NCBI RefSeq assembly: GCF_030052995.1
Contig: NZ_JASJPW010000007.1
Location: 70,875-134,874 of the forward strand
Length of the DNA stretch: 64,000 nucleotides
Direction of reading: 5' to 3'
Origin: Gemmobacter sp. 24YEA27
GTDB lineage: Bacteria > Pseudomonadota > Alphaproteobacteria > Rhodobacterales > Rhodobacteraceae
Part shown: positions 22,083 through 30,841 of the stretch, piece by piece
Layout of the letters: each line of letters opens with the position of its first letter
Numbering within the stretch: the stretch's first letter is position 1
Notes under the pieces: generated by a model
The model's database searches: none
Seen by the model: only the letters and a program-made list of their open reading frames with translations
What the model was told of the DNA's origin: nothing
Program-made: the position numbers and the translations under genes

Positions 22083-23252
22083 ATGAGTGCGATACAGGCA
22101 TCTCAGCGGTTCGAAACAATGTCTACGCGGCTCGGCAACCGTTTGCGAGAGCATGCCGAAGAGACGTTCCCACCGGATGCTCAAAAGGGCCTTCGGCGCT
22201 TCGCCATGCGCGAAGCCGCCGATCTGTTGCGCATTAATCAAAATACCTTTCGCCATCATGTGTCAAACTTGGAAGGTTTTCCGGAGGGCATACTGGAAGG
22301 TGGCAATCGGCGATCTTTTACTGCCAGCGAACTGGTCGAGGCGCAGCGCATACTTCTGGACACAGGGCGCATCCGCCGTGAGGATCACCCCCATCGCACG
22401 GACGGCGAAGCCTGTCAGGTTGTAACTGTCTTCAATCTGAAGGGCGGCTCTGCCAAGACCTCGACCGTGACCCACCTTGGGCAGCTTCTTGGTTTGCGCG
22501 GCTATCGTGTACTGCTCATCGATCTGGACAGTCAGGCCAGCCTGACCAATCTCTTCGGTATCACGCCCGAGCTCGCGCCCGACTTGCCGACCTCCTACGA
22601 TCTCATTCGCGCAGAGAACCCCCTGCCCGCTTCAGAGATCATCAGGAAAACCAACTTCCCTACCGTGGACCTCATCCCCGCGTCGATGGACATCATGGAG
22701 TATGAGTTCGAGGTTGCATTAAGCTTCCGCAGCGGGACGACGACCTTCCACACCCAACTCAAGGAAGCGCTCGAACCCGTTCTTGGTAATTACGATATCG
22801 TCCTCATCGACACACCACCGCAGCTCAACTTCTCGGTGATCTCTTCCATCTTTGCGTCAACGGGCGTCCTGATCCCACTTAATGCCTCCATGCTGGATGT
22901 GATGTCTCTCGCCAGCTTTCTTAAAATGGCAAGCAGCCTAATGGGCGTGGTCGAGAGCCACGCTCCTGAGCATGGGCTGAACTTCGTTCGTCTTCTGTTG
23001 ACCCGCTATGAACCGACAGACGGGCCACAGGTGCAGATCTCGTCTCTTCTGCGAACGGTGCTCGGGATTCGGTCCTGCCCGCCGAGTTCCTCAAATCGAC
23101 TGCCGTCGGCGATGCTGCGAACACGCAGCAGAGTATCTTCGAAGTAGAGCCGAAGGACGTGAACCGTCGGACATACGAGCGTGCAATCGAATCCGTCTCT
23201 CGGATTACCGACGAGATCGAACGGGAAATCCGTAAGGCTTGGGACGGACTGA
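22083..23252 (+). CDS. repA: RepA, ParA-type partition ATPase of a repABC module (frameshifted 3' end)
   Basis: ATG 22083 opens an N-terminal region with a winged-helix-like segment (MREAADLLRINQNTFRHHV). Then comes the ParA Walker A variant (FNLKGGSAKTSTVTHL), Walker A' (LLIDLDSQAS) and Walker B (IVLIDTPPQ), all diagnostic for ParA/RepA. The frame breaks near 23066. The continuation (LPAEFLKSTAVGDAANTQQ to REIRKAW) is in the next frame and leads to a TGA overlapping the repB ATG at 23252, although a further base shift is needed to reach it. RepA partitions the replicon and, with RepB, represses its own operon. The 159-bp upstream region is AT-rich and should hold the operon promoter. Confidence 0.85.
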
Positions 23253-24212
23253 TGGCGCGTAAGGTATTCGGCTCCACGCTCAAAAAAGCGATGGAAGAAG
23301 GTGTTTCTCTCGATGCCATTGAGGCCCATGCGGTACAGACCCGGACCAGTCCGACCGTTGCACGGGCCCAGGCTTCGGTTCTCGAGGAGGACAAACATGC
23401 CACCCGGCTGCTCGACCCAAATCTGATCCGCATGTCCGCGGTTCAGGATCGCCTCGATCCGTCAGACGGTCTCGAAGAGCTGGTGGAGTCTATCAGGGAG
23501 CACGGCCAGAAGGTGGCCATCCTTGTCCGCCGCCTGGCGGACGGGGCCTATGAGATCGTTTATGGCAGGCGGCGCCTTCTCGCCTGCCGAGAGCTAGGAC
23601 AAAAAGTCCGGGCCACGGTCATGGAGCTTTCGGACGAAGAAGCTCTGATCGCCCAAGGCGTAGAGAACAATGCGCGCCAAGATCCCTCGTTTATCGAACG
23701 GGCGATTTTTGTTTCAGGCATCATCGCAGAACTCGGCAAGACCGACGAGACGCGGAAGAACGCCCAGACAGTTGCGTATCGGGCATTGCAAATCGATGAG
23801 TCTCTGGTTTCACGGATGCACCGTATCGCATCTGCAATCCCGATGGTCCTGATCCGGGCCATTGGACCGGCGCATGGCTCGGGCGGCGGGTCTGGGAAAA
23901 GCTTGCAAAGCTTTGCGAAACAACCCCGATCTCGCAGCTGCGGCGGCGGATAGTTTGCCGAAGGACCTTCCCGGTGCCGAGCGGCTGGAACTGGCCATAA
24001 ACCGCATGAGTCCTCCCCCTGCCCCCGCCACAAAGCCGGCGACGTCAGATCGGATCACGGTCAAGCGGAAGGGCAACAAAATCACTCTCGAAGCTGATCT
24101 CTTGATGCTGCCTCACCTTGAAGACGCCGTTCGCAAACTGGTTGCTGAACTTCTTGACCGCGGTCAAGAAGAAGCGCCGGAACCTGCCCGAGGCACAGCC
24201 ATACCGTCTTGA
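23252..24212 (+). CDS. repB: RepB, ParB-type centromere-binding protein (frameshifted)
   Basis: ATG 23252 (MARKVFGSTLKKAM) is the usual RepB opening, and the preceding repA stop overlaps it. A ParB/Srx-type nuclease-fold region follows (VESIREHGQKVAILVR, YGRRRLLACRELG, GVENNARQDPSFIERA), then a helix-turn-helix region. A shift between about 23870 and 23930 separates it from the C-terminal part (NNPDLAAAAADSLP to RGTAIPS). About 320 residues, a normal RepB length. The last 20 codons and the stop overlap two large palindromes that are likely its own binding sites. Confidence 0.85.
24150..24171. promoter_or_regulatory. parS-like centromere palindrome 1
   Basis: A perfect 22-bp palindrome with core TTGACCGCGGTCAA lies inside the 3' end of repB, in the codons for LLDRGQEE. 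Perfect palindromes of about this size serve as RepB-binding parS sites in repABC replicons. A second copy with the same core sits 55 bp downstream, centre to centre. Confidence 0.75.
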
Positions 24213-24227
24213 CCGCGGTCAAGACGG
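24204..24227. promoter_or_regulatory. parS-like centromere palindrome 2
   Basis: A perfect 24-bp palindrome with the same TTGACCGCGGTCAA core. The repB stop codon (24210-24212) lies inside it, so the site spans the gene end and the start of the repB-repC gap. Confidence 0.75.
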
Positions 24228-24270
24228 ACAACTCATAATAACGATAACGAGCAGAAAGGAGGACAGGAGC

Positions 24271-24325
24271 GAAAAAGAAAGACCCCCGAAAGCGGTGCTT
24301 CCGAAGGGCCTCAATTAGTCTCGAC
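24271..24325 (-). ncRNA. Predicted counter-transcribed RNA (ctRNA) of the repABC module
   Basis: On the minus strand a promoter with -35 TTGATG (24360-24355), a 17-bp spacer and -10 TATCAA (24337-24332) precedes about 55 nt. These end in a GC-rich hairpin (about 24309-24281, loop ACC) followed by a T-rich tract (24280-24272), an intrinsic terminator. Position between repB and repC, orientation opposite to repC and size all match the ctRNA that limits repC expression in repABC plasmids. The RNA is predicted, not observed. Confidence 0.7.
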
Positions 24326-24404
24326 ACCTGATTGATACCCTATATGCGAATCGGCATCAACATCGCTTGCGGTGATCGGGGGCACTTTTTCTTCCTAAAT
24401 CACA

Positions 24405-25616
24405 ATGAACCACATCACATCCACGGCCCTTGCGGCCGGGGCACAGAAGATCTGTGCCAAATCTGAGGAGCACTCGCTCCCCGGCATGGGTTCGATCACC
24501 CTGCAGCCAGCATTCCGGCCGATCTCACGTCGTGACATCATGGCCGCGGTCAACACATGCAGTCGCGATCTCGGAATTCGGCAAGGGGCGGTTGTAGTCC
24601 TCGATGCGCTGCTGAGCTGCCTGCCCTGCCAAGGCGCGGATGGCCGCGATACACCCGTCTCTCCGACCACCCTGCTCACGGTGTACGCCAGCAACGATAC
24701 TCTATGCTTCCGCGCCAAGGGTCTCACCGACCGTCAACTGCGACGACATCTGGAAACTCTCGAAGCCGCCGGCCTGATCCGTCGCCGCAACAGTGCAAAT
24801 GGCAAGCGCTTCCCGGTCATGCAGCATGGCAAGCCCATCGGCGCCTTCGGGTTGGACCTCTCCCCACTCTTTGCACAATCGGACGCACTTCTCGCGCTGG
24901 CCCTGCGCCGCCGCGAAGAAGCAGACGAGTTGCGGGGGCTGCGGGCACAGATCCTCAGACTCCGCGCGGCCTGCGCCGAACTTCAATTGACCGACGTTGT
25001 CGCCACGTTCATTGACGGTTTGCAAAACCTAGTTCGGCGGACCTCGCTGACCCTCATTGAGGCTCGGGGAGCTCTCTCGCAGCTGACCGCAGTCCTCTCG
25101 TCACATGCAGCCCCACAAGCTGTAGTCCATTGCGAAATCGAAGAGATTGAGCAACCCCTGCCCTCCAATGCAGAAGTCGCTAACACGACATCCTGCGCAG
25201 AGACCGCCATGGACCGCGCCCCAGACCAAGCGGTCCCTGAAACCTTTCAGGCCCTCGCCGCAAAAACCTGCGACCTGCCGCAAACCGAGCAAAAGCCCGC
25301 CTCTGACGGACGGAATGTCCGCCACATAGAGCAAGAGTCAGATACAAAAAAAAGAAAGCGAGAAGTCGATGACCTTCCAAGTTGGACAGCCCTGTCCGAG
25401 GTCAGCGCTTTCTATGAAGAACCGACCAGCGCCCAAGAGGCCACACGTATCGCTTTCGAATTCGGGAAGATGCTGAGAATAAGCCAGGACATCCTCGCCA
25501 GCGCAGCAAGCAGGCTTGGGCTTTGGGAACTTCTCAGACTCGAAAACCGCATGGCAAAGCAGATCGGAACTATTCTCAACCCTGATGCCTATGTCAGATC
25601 CGTCCTACGAGCGTGA
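24405..25616 (+). CDS. repC: RepC, replication initiator
   Basis: An intact frame of 403 residues, a standard RepC length. The N-terminal domain (SRRDIMAAVNTCSRDLGI, then LTDRQLRRHLETLEAAGLIRRR) is the winged-helix DNA-binding part typical of RepC. A charged linker leads to a C-terminal helical domain (LSEVSAFYEEP to LNPDAYVRSVLRA). RepC initiates replication and in this family usually acts on an origin inside its own gene; the AT-rich, A-tract stretch at about 25338-25360 is the likeliest place for it. No strong ribosome site precedes ATG 24405. Its expression is probably limited by the antisense RNA encoded just upstream. Confidence 0.9.
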   Translation: MNHITSTALAAGAQKICAKSEEHSLPGMGSITLQPAFRPISRRDIMAAVNTCSRDLGIRQGAVVVLDALLSCLPCQGADGRDTPVSPTTLLTVYASNDTLCFRAKGLTDRQLRRHLETLEAAGLIRRRNSANGKRFPVMQHGKPIGAFGLDLSPLFAQSDALLALALRRREEADELRGLRAQILRLRAACAELQLTDVVATFIDGLQNLVRRTSLTLIEARGALSQLTAVLSSHAAPQAVVHCEIEEIEQPLPSNAEVANTTSCAETAMDRAPDQAVPETFQALAAKTCDLPQTEQKPASDGRNVRHIEQESDTKKRKREVDDLPSWTALSEVSAFYEEPTSAQEATRIAFEFGKMLRISQDILASAASRLGLWELLRLENRMAKQIGTILNPDAYVRSVLRA

Positions 25617-25621
25617 TGCAT

Positions 25622-25631
25622 GACCGCGGTC
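25622..25631. promoter_or_regulatory. Core parS-like half-size palindrome after repC
   Basis: The 10-bp palindrome GACCGCGGTC, identical to the centre of the two long sites near repB, lies 5 bp after the repC stop. The outer bases do not match, so it may be a weak RepB site or chance. Confidence 0.3.
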
Positions 25632-25721
25632 GCATGGCCCTAAATACGCAGATAGACCGCTCGAGTGGAATCGAATAGGTTCGTTGATTGTTCTCAAGCG
25701 GAGATGCCGCGAGGAGGAATC

Positions 25722-26397
25722 ATGTGCAACCTCTATTCCCAGACCAAGAGCCAGGAAGCCATGCACCAGGTCTTTCGTGATGTGCTGGAAGAAGATGAGG
25801 AACTGATCGATACCGCAGGTAACCTGGCCCCTGATTCCGGTATCTTTCCCGACTACGCTGCGCCGATCATTCGCCGCAGTAAAGGACGGGATTGGACACT
25901 GACCACGGATCGATGGGGTATCCCGACCCCACCCGTTTATCTGGCCGGCAAGCACACTGACCCCGGCGTGACGAACATCCGCAATGTCAGCTCGCCCCAT
26001 TGGCGCAGATGGCTCGGGGCTGAACATCGCTGTCTCGTTCCCTTCACTAGCTTTTCCGAACTCGATGCCAGACCCGCCGCGCAACAACCCGGTCTGGTTC
26101 GCACTTGGCTAGGGTCGACCACTCGCGTTCTTTGCCGGGATCCGCACCGAATGGACTTCGGTCAGAAAGCTGAAGAAGGGCGAGGTAACAGCTCAGCTCT
26201 TCGGATTTCTGATCTGTGAACCAAATGATGCGGTTCGCCCCATACATCCGAAAGCTATGCCAGTAGTTCTGACGCGTCCGGACGAATGGCGCTGCTGGCT
26301 GACCGCGGACACAAGCGAAGCCCTCAAGCTCCAACGGCCGCTGGCTAATGGGCTTCTCGATATAGTAGCGGAGGGAACGCGTGCAGATCCTGCGTGA
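25722..26397 (+). CDS. SRAP-domain protein (YedK/HMCES-like), frameshifted
   Basis: ATG 25722 follows an AGGAGG ribosome site; the translation begins MCNLYS. The Cys at position 2 is the residue that cross-links abasic sites in single-stranded DNA in this family. Also seen are CLVPFTSFSE (the conserved Glu) and, after a shift near 26070, AFFAGIRTEW and IHPKAMPVVL (the conserved His). A TAG at about 26112 interrupts the second frame, so at least one more difference from a working gene exists. The whole would be about 225 residues, normal for the family. It protects or repairs abasic sites during replication and here directly precedes imuA, overlapping it. Confidence 0.7.
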
Positions 26398-26968
26398 CCA
26401 GCTACAGGCCGGAAGTGATGAATCGCTTCACCTATTGAAGGGCCGCGTTCACGATGTCGAGGGCCGGGGCCGAACCGGCTTTGCACTATTCCACGCAGCA
26501 AGATTGGCGGGACCGGTCTTCTGGATCGTGTTGACGCATGACCGTGATCGGCCAATGCCAGGATCCCTGCCAGACGGCATAGCCGAGCGGTTGTATTTCA
26601 TAGAGGCGAAAGACGAGACCGATTTGCGCTGGACCGTCGAAGAAGCGCTAAGGGCACGACCGGTTTCTCTGGTCATCGCCGCTCCGGAAAAGCCGATCTC
26701 GCTGACCGCGGGCAGGCGGCTCCAACTGGCCGCGGAGGCCGGGGACACAACGGGCCTCGTGCTGATCCATGAGGGCAAGGGAAGCAATGTCGCCGAGACC
26801 CGCTGGAAATGTGATCCGCTGGGCTCGACTCGTCATCGCTGGATCCCCAATAAGAACAAACAGGGAACGCCCGGAATCTATGATGTGAGTTGGAACGGCA
26901 CGACGGCTGCTGTCCATCTGGTTCCTCAGGCTGGCGAGCGACATCAGCCTGAGAGCCCGCCCCGTTGA
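26381..26968 (+). CDS. imuA: ImuA-like translesion synthesis accessory protein
   Basis: 195 residues from GTG 26381, overlapping the SRAP stop. It contains the RecA-like core regions of ImuA proteins (GRTGFALFHAARLAGPVFWI, then ARPVSLVIAAPEKPISLTAGR and TGLVLIHEG). ImuA works with ImuB and DnaE2 in damage-induced mutagenesis. It is somewhat short compared with usual ImuA proteins. With the downstream imuB and dnaE2 reduced to scraps it is unlikely to function as a cassette here. Confidence rests on domain pattern plus neighbours. Confidence 0.65.
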   Translation: MQILRDQLQAGSDESLHLLKGRVHDVEGRGRTGFALFHAARLAGPVFWIVLTHDRDRPMPGSLPDGIAERLYFIEAKDETDLRWTVEEALRARPVSLVIAAPEKPISLTAGRRLQLAAEAGDTTGLVLIHEGKGSNVAETRWKCDPLGSTRHRWIPNKNKQGTPGIYDVSWNGTTAAVHLVPQAGERHQPESPPR

Positions 26969-26980
26969 GGGCCTTTCGCG

Positions 26981-27314
26981 TTGACGCTCCGGGCGTCGAA
27001 CGCGGAACATCTGCATTGCCTCAACAGCATCGCAAGCGCTGCCGGGCTCCATCGCGGCATGCCTCTGGCCGATGCGCGCGCCATCTGTCCGCTGCTCTCC
27101 ACGCGGCCAGTTGATCTGATCGGGGAGGGCAGGGCGCTCGATGGTCTGCGCAGATGGGCGAGCCGCTACGGTCCATATGCCGCCAAACACGGAACGGATG
27201 GCTTGATCGTCGATGTCTCGGGCGTGCCGCATCTCTTTGGCGGCGAAATCGAGCTTCTGGCCGATCTTGAGGCTCGTCTCGAAAGGGCAGGGGTCTCCTC
27301 GAAAAGCGCCATTG
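26981..27314 (+). pseudogene. imuB: imuB N-terminal remnant (Y-family-like polymerase)
   Basis: Reads LTLRASNAEHLHCLNSIA, GMPLADARAICPLL, then RYGPYAAKHGTDGLIVDVSG and HLFGG, the palm region of ImuB-type Y-family proteins. It stops matching after RAGVSSKSAIAE near 27314, about one third of the way into a usual protein of some 500 residues. The very N-terminus is also missing or out of frame around 26960-26980. The following bases belong to the end of dnaE2, so an internal deletion is the simplest explanation. Confidence 0.6.
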
Positions 27315-27320
27315 CCGAGA

Positions 27321-27518
27321 GACGGGCAGGTGACGCATCTGATCGCCGAGCGCATCGAGGATCTGTCAGCACGGCTTTTCACCATCGGGCATCAGTTGCG
27401 GATCGGGGCTGAGACCGAGAGGGCAGGGGAGACCGTCAGACCGACGCGTATAGCGGCCAGAGCGCTGCACCCGAGGGAGCAAGCGAAGAAGCTTTTCCCT
27501 AGCCGGGATTTTCATTGA
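27321..27518 (+). pseudogene. dnaE2: dnaE2 C-terminal remnant (error-prone DNA polymerase)
   Basis: A 65-codon stretch reading DGQVTHLIAERIEDLS and ending HPREQAKKLFPSRDFH then TGA. This matches the last part of DnaE2-type polymerases, whose OB-fold ends in a strongly conserved SRDFH/R tail. The other thousand or so residues are absent. It joins directly to the imuB fragment in a different frame, so no fusion protein is expected. Confidence 0.55.
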
Positions 27519-27999
27519 CGCTGCTTCCCGCGTGTAGGTTCAGTAATGCGGCGATAGATCTTTGAAGTTGGACGTGACGTTCAACAATAGTTTTCCTCCG
27601 ACTCGGGCAAAAGCACGATCCGGTCATCCCGGAGAGGCCAGTATACTGCAGGGCGGGCAGATTGCGGTCGGGCATCAGCCAGTCCAGCGGGTCGATGCGC
27701 CACAGACCGGACGCGCTGACCAGTTGCAGCGCGCAGATCAGCGCGGCTAGCACCGCCAGCGGCTTGCGCCCGGCAGGCCCCGGCCTGCGCTCTGACAAGA
27801 CACTCCAGGCGAGACCTGCCCCGATCGGCGCGAGCAGAATCCCCCCGAAATTCAGGCGGCTTTCGGCTATTATCTCGCCATTTGACGTGGTCATGCTGGT
27901 GGTGCCGATGAAGAGGAAGAACGGCACGATCCCAAGGATCAGGGCGAAAAAGGGCTTGGCAAGATTTGGCAATTTCTGCCTCCGGGCTGTCTTTGACAT
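27499..27999 (-). CDS. Small multi-pass membrane protein, C-terminus uncertain
   Basis: From ATG 27999 (MSKTARRQKLPNLAKP) there are three hydrophobic segments: FFALILGIVPFFLFIG, LNFGGILLAPIGAGLAWSVL and PLAVLAALICALQLVSASG. A short tail (RIDPLDWLMPDRNLPALQ) follows. After about residue 120 the reading loses protein character and runs antisense into the dnaE2 remnant, so the true end may be near 27640 or the gene may be truncated by the same deletion. The start is 28 bp after the previous stop, making it the last gene of the ECF-driven operon that begins at 30813. I do not recognise the family. Confidence 0.45.
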   Translation of the reverse strand: MSKTARRQKLPNLAKPFFALILGIVPFFLFIGTTSMTTSNGEIIAESRLNFGGILLAPIGAGLAWSVLSERRPGPAGRKPLAVLAALICALQLVSASGLWRIDPLDWLMPDRNLPALQYTGLSGMTGSCFCPSRRKTIVERHVQLQRSIAALLNLHAGSSVNENPG

Positions 28000-28027
28000 G
28001 TTATTTAAAGGGCGGTTGTTCCCGATT

Positions 28028-28678
28028 TCACTCCGGCCCCAGGGCGAGGATTGCTGCGAAAAGCCGAAGCAGATCCGCATCCTCCCCAGGATCGGCGCGG
28101 GTGATCGTGACCCTGATCCGCGCGGCCTCTGGCCCTTTGGCATGGTCATGGAGCACGAACGCCGCTTCCAGTCGGGTTGTTGAAGCGCCTTCGTGGATCG
28201 CGGCAATGGCCGGCCCGATAGCCGCCCTGTCACCGGTTTCGCGCAGATAGCGCAAGGCGGCATCGCGGCTGTCGGTCTCCCCTTCACTGGCGAGGGCCAG
28301 GGCGGCACCCAGAGCCGCCTTGCGATCCTGCGCCGGGAGTTCGGCGCTTTGCGGGTCGCGGGCGGCGTTCAGCATCTGGGTCAGCACATCAAGGATCAGC
28401 GCCCGATTGGCCGGCAATGCGCCCGGCAGCCCCCGTGCAAGTGCGCCGAATTCTGCGACATCCCCCGGCGAAAGTGGATTTTGCAACAGGATAAGCCTGA
28501 CCTCGACCGCCATCGCCGTGAGACCCTGATCCGGGCCCGCGGGGTTTGCAATCTCGGCCAGAGCATGGCTGCGGAAATGGGTGATGCTGGCATCACGATC
28601 CTCGGCCATAAGGGGACCTATACCCGCCGCCAGCACCAGCAGTGCGGCGAGCATCCGTCTGCACCAACCCCGTCTCAT
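28028..28678 (-). CDS. Exported protein of unknown function, helical repeats
   Basis: The start is set at ATG 28678, which overlaps the previous stop (ATGA). It has a signal peptide (MLAALLVLAAGIGPLMA). The mature part of about 185 residues is all helix-forming, with Ala/Leu-rich pairs (DRKAALGAALALASE, RDAALRYLRETGDRAA, TRLEAAFVLHDHA) that resemble HEAT-like repeats. No catalytic motif is seen. It is third in the ECF-promoter operon 30813-27499 and probably periplasmic. Confidence 0.6.
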   Translation of the reverse strand: MRRGWCRRMLAALLVLAAGIGPLMAEDRDASITHFRSHALAEIANPAGPDQGLTAMAVEVRLILLQNPLSPGDVAEFGALARGLPGALPANRALILDVLTQMLNAARDPQSAELPAQDRKAALGAALALASEGETDSRDAALRYLRETGDRAAIGPAIAAIHEGASTTRLEAAFVLHDHAKGPEAARIRVTITRADPGEDADLLRLFAAILALGPE

Positions 28679-30267
28679 TCGTCCTTCTCCAGCCAATAGG
28701 CCGTGCCGCCGATCAACAGCGTGTCGGGCCGGGTTGCGTCAGAGGAGGTGGGGCGGGCCACAAAATGGCGGATCTCGCCCTCGGGCGTCTGGAGGATCAG
28801 CGCGAAATCCTCAAACCGATAGGTCGAGGTGACGGGTTCATCCGCAGTGCCGCTGGTGATCAGATAGCCGGTGCCGACATTGCCTGCCACAAACGCTCCC
28901 CGGCGATAGGTGACAGAGCCCTCTGCGGTAAAGGTATAGCTGCGGTCCGACCGCGCGCCCCCCATGCCGATATTGAGATAATAATAGCGCGCCTCGGGCC
29001 GGAAATCCGCCTCGGGTGAGACCAGCGCCTGCGCGCCGGTCAGATCCTGGGTGGTGCCATCGGCCCCGGTCAGGACAAAGCCCTCGCCGCTTTCTTCCCA
29101 TTGCAGCCAGCGGTCGGGTTCGCGGGCTTTTGAGACATCGACATTCAGGTCGGTGAAGGGGAAGGACCAGCCATGGCGATAGGCGCTGCCATCGTCCAGC
29201 AAAAGCCAGATCGCCTCATTGCGGTCGGTATAGCTGTTGCCGAAGCCATCGATGCGGAAATCGAAATCGGCCTCGTAGAGGATATGGGTCAGGTCCTTGG
29301 TGGCGATCCCCTGTCCCGGACCGGCATAGATTTCTTCGGCAGTTGGTGGGCGCAGCATCAGGCCTGCGCTGTCATCACCGGTTGCGACCGGACCCCTGGC
29401 ATCGCCAAGGGCTTCAGTGCTGCAGCGGTCCAGCGTGATCACCCCGCCAGTCGCATTGGCCGTAACCGACCGCACCCCGCCTGTGAGCACCGCCTCCTCG
29501 CCCATCATCTGCGCGAAATGGGCCTCAAAGGCATCCGTCTCGAAACTGCGGCAGCGCAGGGTAAAACGCGATTGCTGATCACCGCGCCAGTCGCGGATTT
29601 CATCATCATCAATCACCCGCCCCGAGACCATAAGCACCGGATGCGCGCGCAGCCAGGCCTCGGCCTCGGCCCCCCGCGCCTCGCGCAGATCGCGGCTGTC
29701 GGCGGAGCCTTCGTGGCTGCCGACCGTGGACATCACGGTTTCAATCCGCGCAGACAGCAAAGCCAGCGGCAGCACTTCATTTTCCGCCATCAGCGGGTGC
29801 GGGCTGGGCGGGGCGGGAGGCAAATCAAGGCCGAATCGGCGCAGGCTGCGTTTCAGGCGCTGCAAAGCCCGGCCCGGATCATAGCTGTCAGCCAGAACCC
29901 CTGCGAAATCATCGCAGCCCGAGGGATCGGCGGTGACTTCCGCCTCGATGGCCTGGCGCACCAGCGCCTCGCCCTCATCCATCTGTGCCTGAATGGCGGG
30001 ATCGACCGCAGCGAGAGTCGCAATCGCGCGCTCGGCCTCGGCCATGTCATGGCGGTGATACCAGGCGCTGAACCCGTCCCGCAGCGCCCCCTCGCGGTCG
30101 GGAAAGGCGGCGCGACAGGTATCAAAATGCGCCCGCGCCTTCATCAGAGGATTGATCACCGCCCCGAAAGCCTCGTTCAGATCGGCGAGATCATCGGCAG
30201 GGGCGGTGGTCGGCGCAAGGGCCAGTGCAAGGGCCAGTGCAAGACCCAGAAAGGTGCGGCGCAGCAT
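28675..30267 (-). CDS. Exported protein of unknown function, 530 residues
   Basis: The N-terminal signal (FLGLALALALALAPTTAPA) is followed by an alpha-helical half (about residues 25-160). A mostly beta-sheet half contains repeated aromatic and glycine-rich strands (ILYEADFDFRIDGFG, WLLLDDGSAYRHGW, ARYYYLNIGMGG, SYTFTAEGSVTYRRG). It has paired cysteines, as expected for a periplasmic protein. No known domain is recognised. It starts 3 bp after the previous stop and ends overlapping the next start, so it is tightly coupled in the ECF operon. The beta half might bind a ligand or cell-wall component; that is speculation. Confidence 0.6.
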   Translation of the reverse strand: MLRRTFLGLALALALALAPTTAPADDLADLNEAFGAVINPLMKARAHFDTCRAAFPDREGALRDGFSAWYHRHDMAEAERAIATLAAVDPAIQAQMDEGEALVRQAIEAEVTADPSGCDDFAGVLADSYDPGRALQRLKRSLRRFGLDLPPAPPSPHPLMAENEVLPLALLSARIETVMSTVGSHEGSADSRDLREARGAEAEAWLRAHPVLMVSGRVIDDDEIRDWRGDQQSRFTLRCRSFETDAFEAHFAQMMGEEAVLTGGVRSVTANATGGVITLDRCSTEALGDARGPVATGDDSAGLMLRPPTAEEIYAGPGQGIATKDLTHILYEADFDFRIDGFGNSYTDRNEAIWLLLDDGSAYRHGWSFPFTDLNVDVSKAREPDRWLQWEESGEGFVLTGADGTTQDLTGAQALVSPEADFRPEARYYYLNIGMGGARSDRSYTFTAEGSVTYRRGAFVAGNVGTGYLITSGTADEPVTSTYRFEDFALILQTPEGEIRHFVARPTSSDATRPDTLLIGGTAYWLEKDE

Positions 30268-30270
30268 GGC

Positions 30271-30813
30271 TCAGCCCGCCGGGCAGCGGATCAGCATCCC
30301 GGCGATGCCATCCTGCATCAACACCAGCATATCAGGCGCCGGGCGCAGAATATCGACCGTCGCAAGCTGCTGTCGCACGATCTGCTGACGCATCGGGCGC
30401 AGCTTTTCCGGCGCCATGCCCGCAAGACCAAGCCGCTCGATCGTCGCATCCATATTGCCCTCGCGCAGGAAGCGGTGGCCGCCGGCCCAATGGTAGCCCT
30501 CGGTATAGGTCACATCGCGCATCTGCTGGCTCATGGTCATGCTGACATCGGAAACCGCCTCGATCACCAGACTCGTGGGGGTATTGCCACCGCAGAAGCG
30601 TTCCAGCATCCGGGTCACATCCTCAGGCGCGGCGGGAGCCTCGGGAGAAAGCTGCGACATCATCAGCCATTCGCCGGAGAGATCCGTCAGATCGGGCGAC
30701 TGGTCCATCGTGGTGAGATAGCTGCCCGCGAGGCCGACATAATCGGCAGCGGCATCGGCATGGGCGCCATGGGCGGCGGCGATCAGGCTGGCGGCAAGAA
30801 TTGCGGCTTTCAT
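30271..30813 (-). CDS. Exported protein of unknown function, first gene of leftward ECF operon
   Basis: 180 residues with signal peptide MKAAILAASLIAAAHGAHA. The mature part contains DYVGLAGSYLTTMDQSP and LSGEWLMMSQLSPE, and it has two cysteines (FCGGNT and IRCPAG near the end). An AGGAGAG ribosome site lies just before the ATG. The start is 29 bp from an ECF-type promoter (30842-30872), the first of four identical-type promoters in this cluster. Family not recognised; location most likely periplasmic. Confidence 0.65.
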   Translation of the reverse strand: MKAAILAASLIAAAHGAHADAAADYVGLAGSYLTTMDQSPDLTDLSGEWLMMSQLSPEAPAAPEDVTRMLERFCGGNTPTSLVIEAVSDVSMTMSQQMRDVTYTEGYHWAGGHRFLREGNMDATIERLGLAGMAPEKLRPMRQQIVRQQLATVDILRPAPDMLVLMQDGIAGMLIRCPAG

Positions 30814-30841
30814 TCTCTCTCTCCTCAGAACGGGTTCGGCA

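Noticed and set aside
24540..26315. Further GACCGCGG-like sequences near 24545 and 26303 considered as extra parS sites
   Set aside because: Only half of the palindrome matches and both are inside coding sequence, so I kept only the two long sites and one weak site at 25622.
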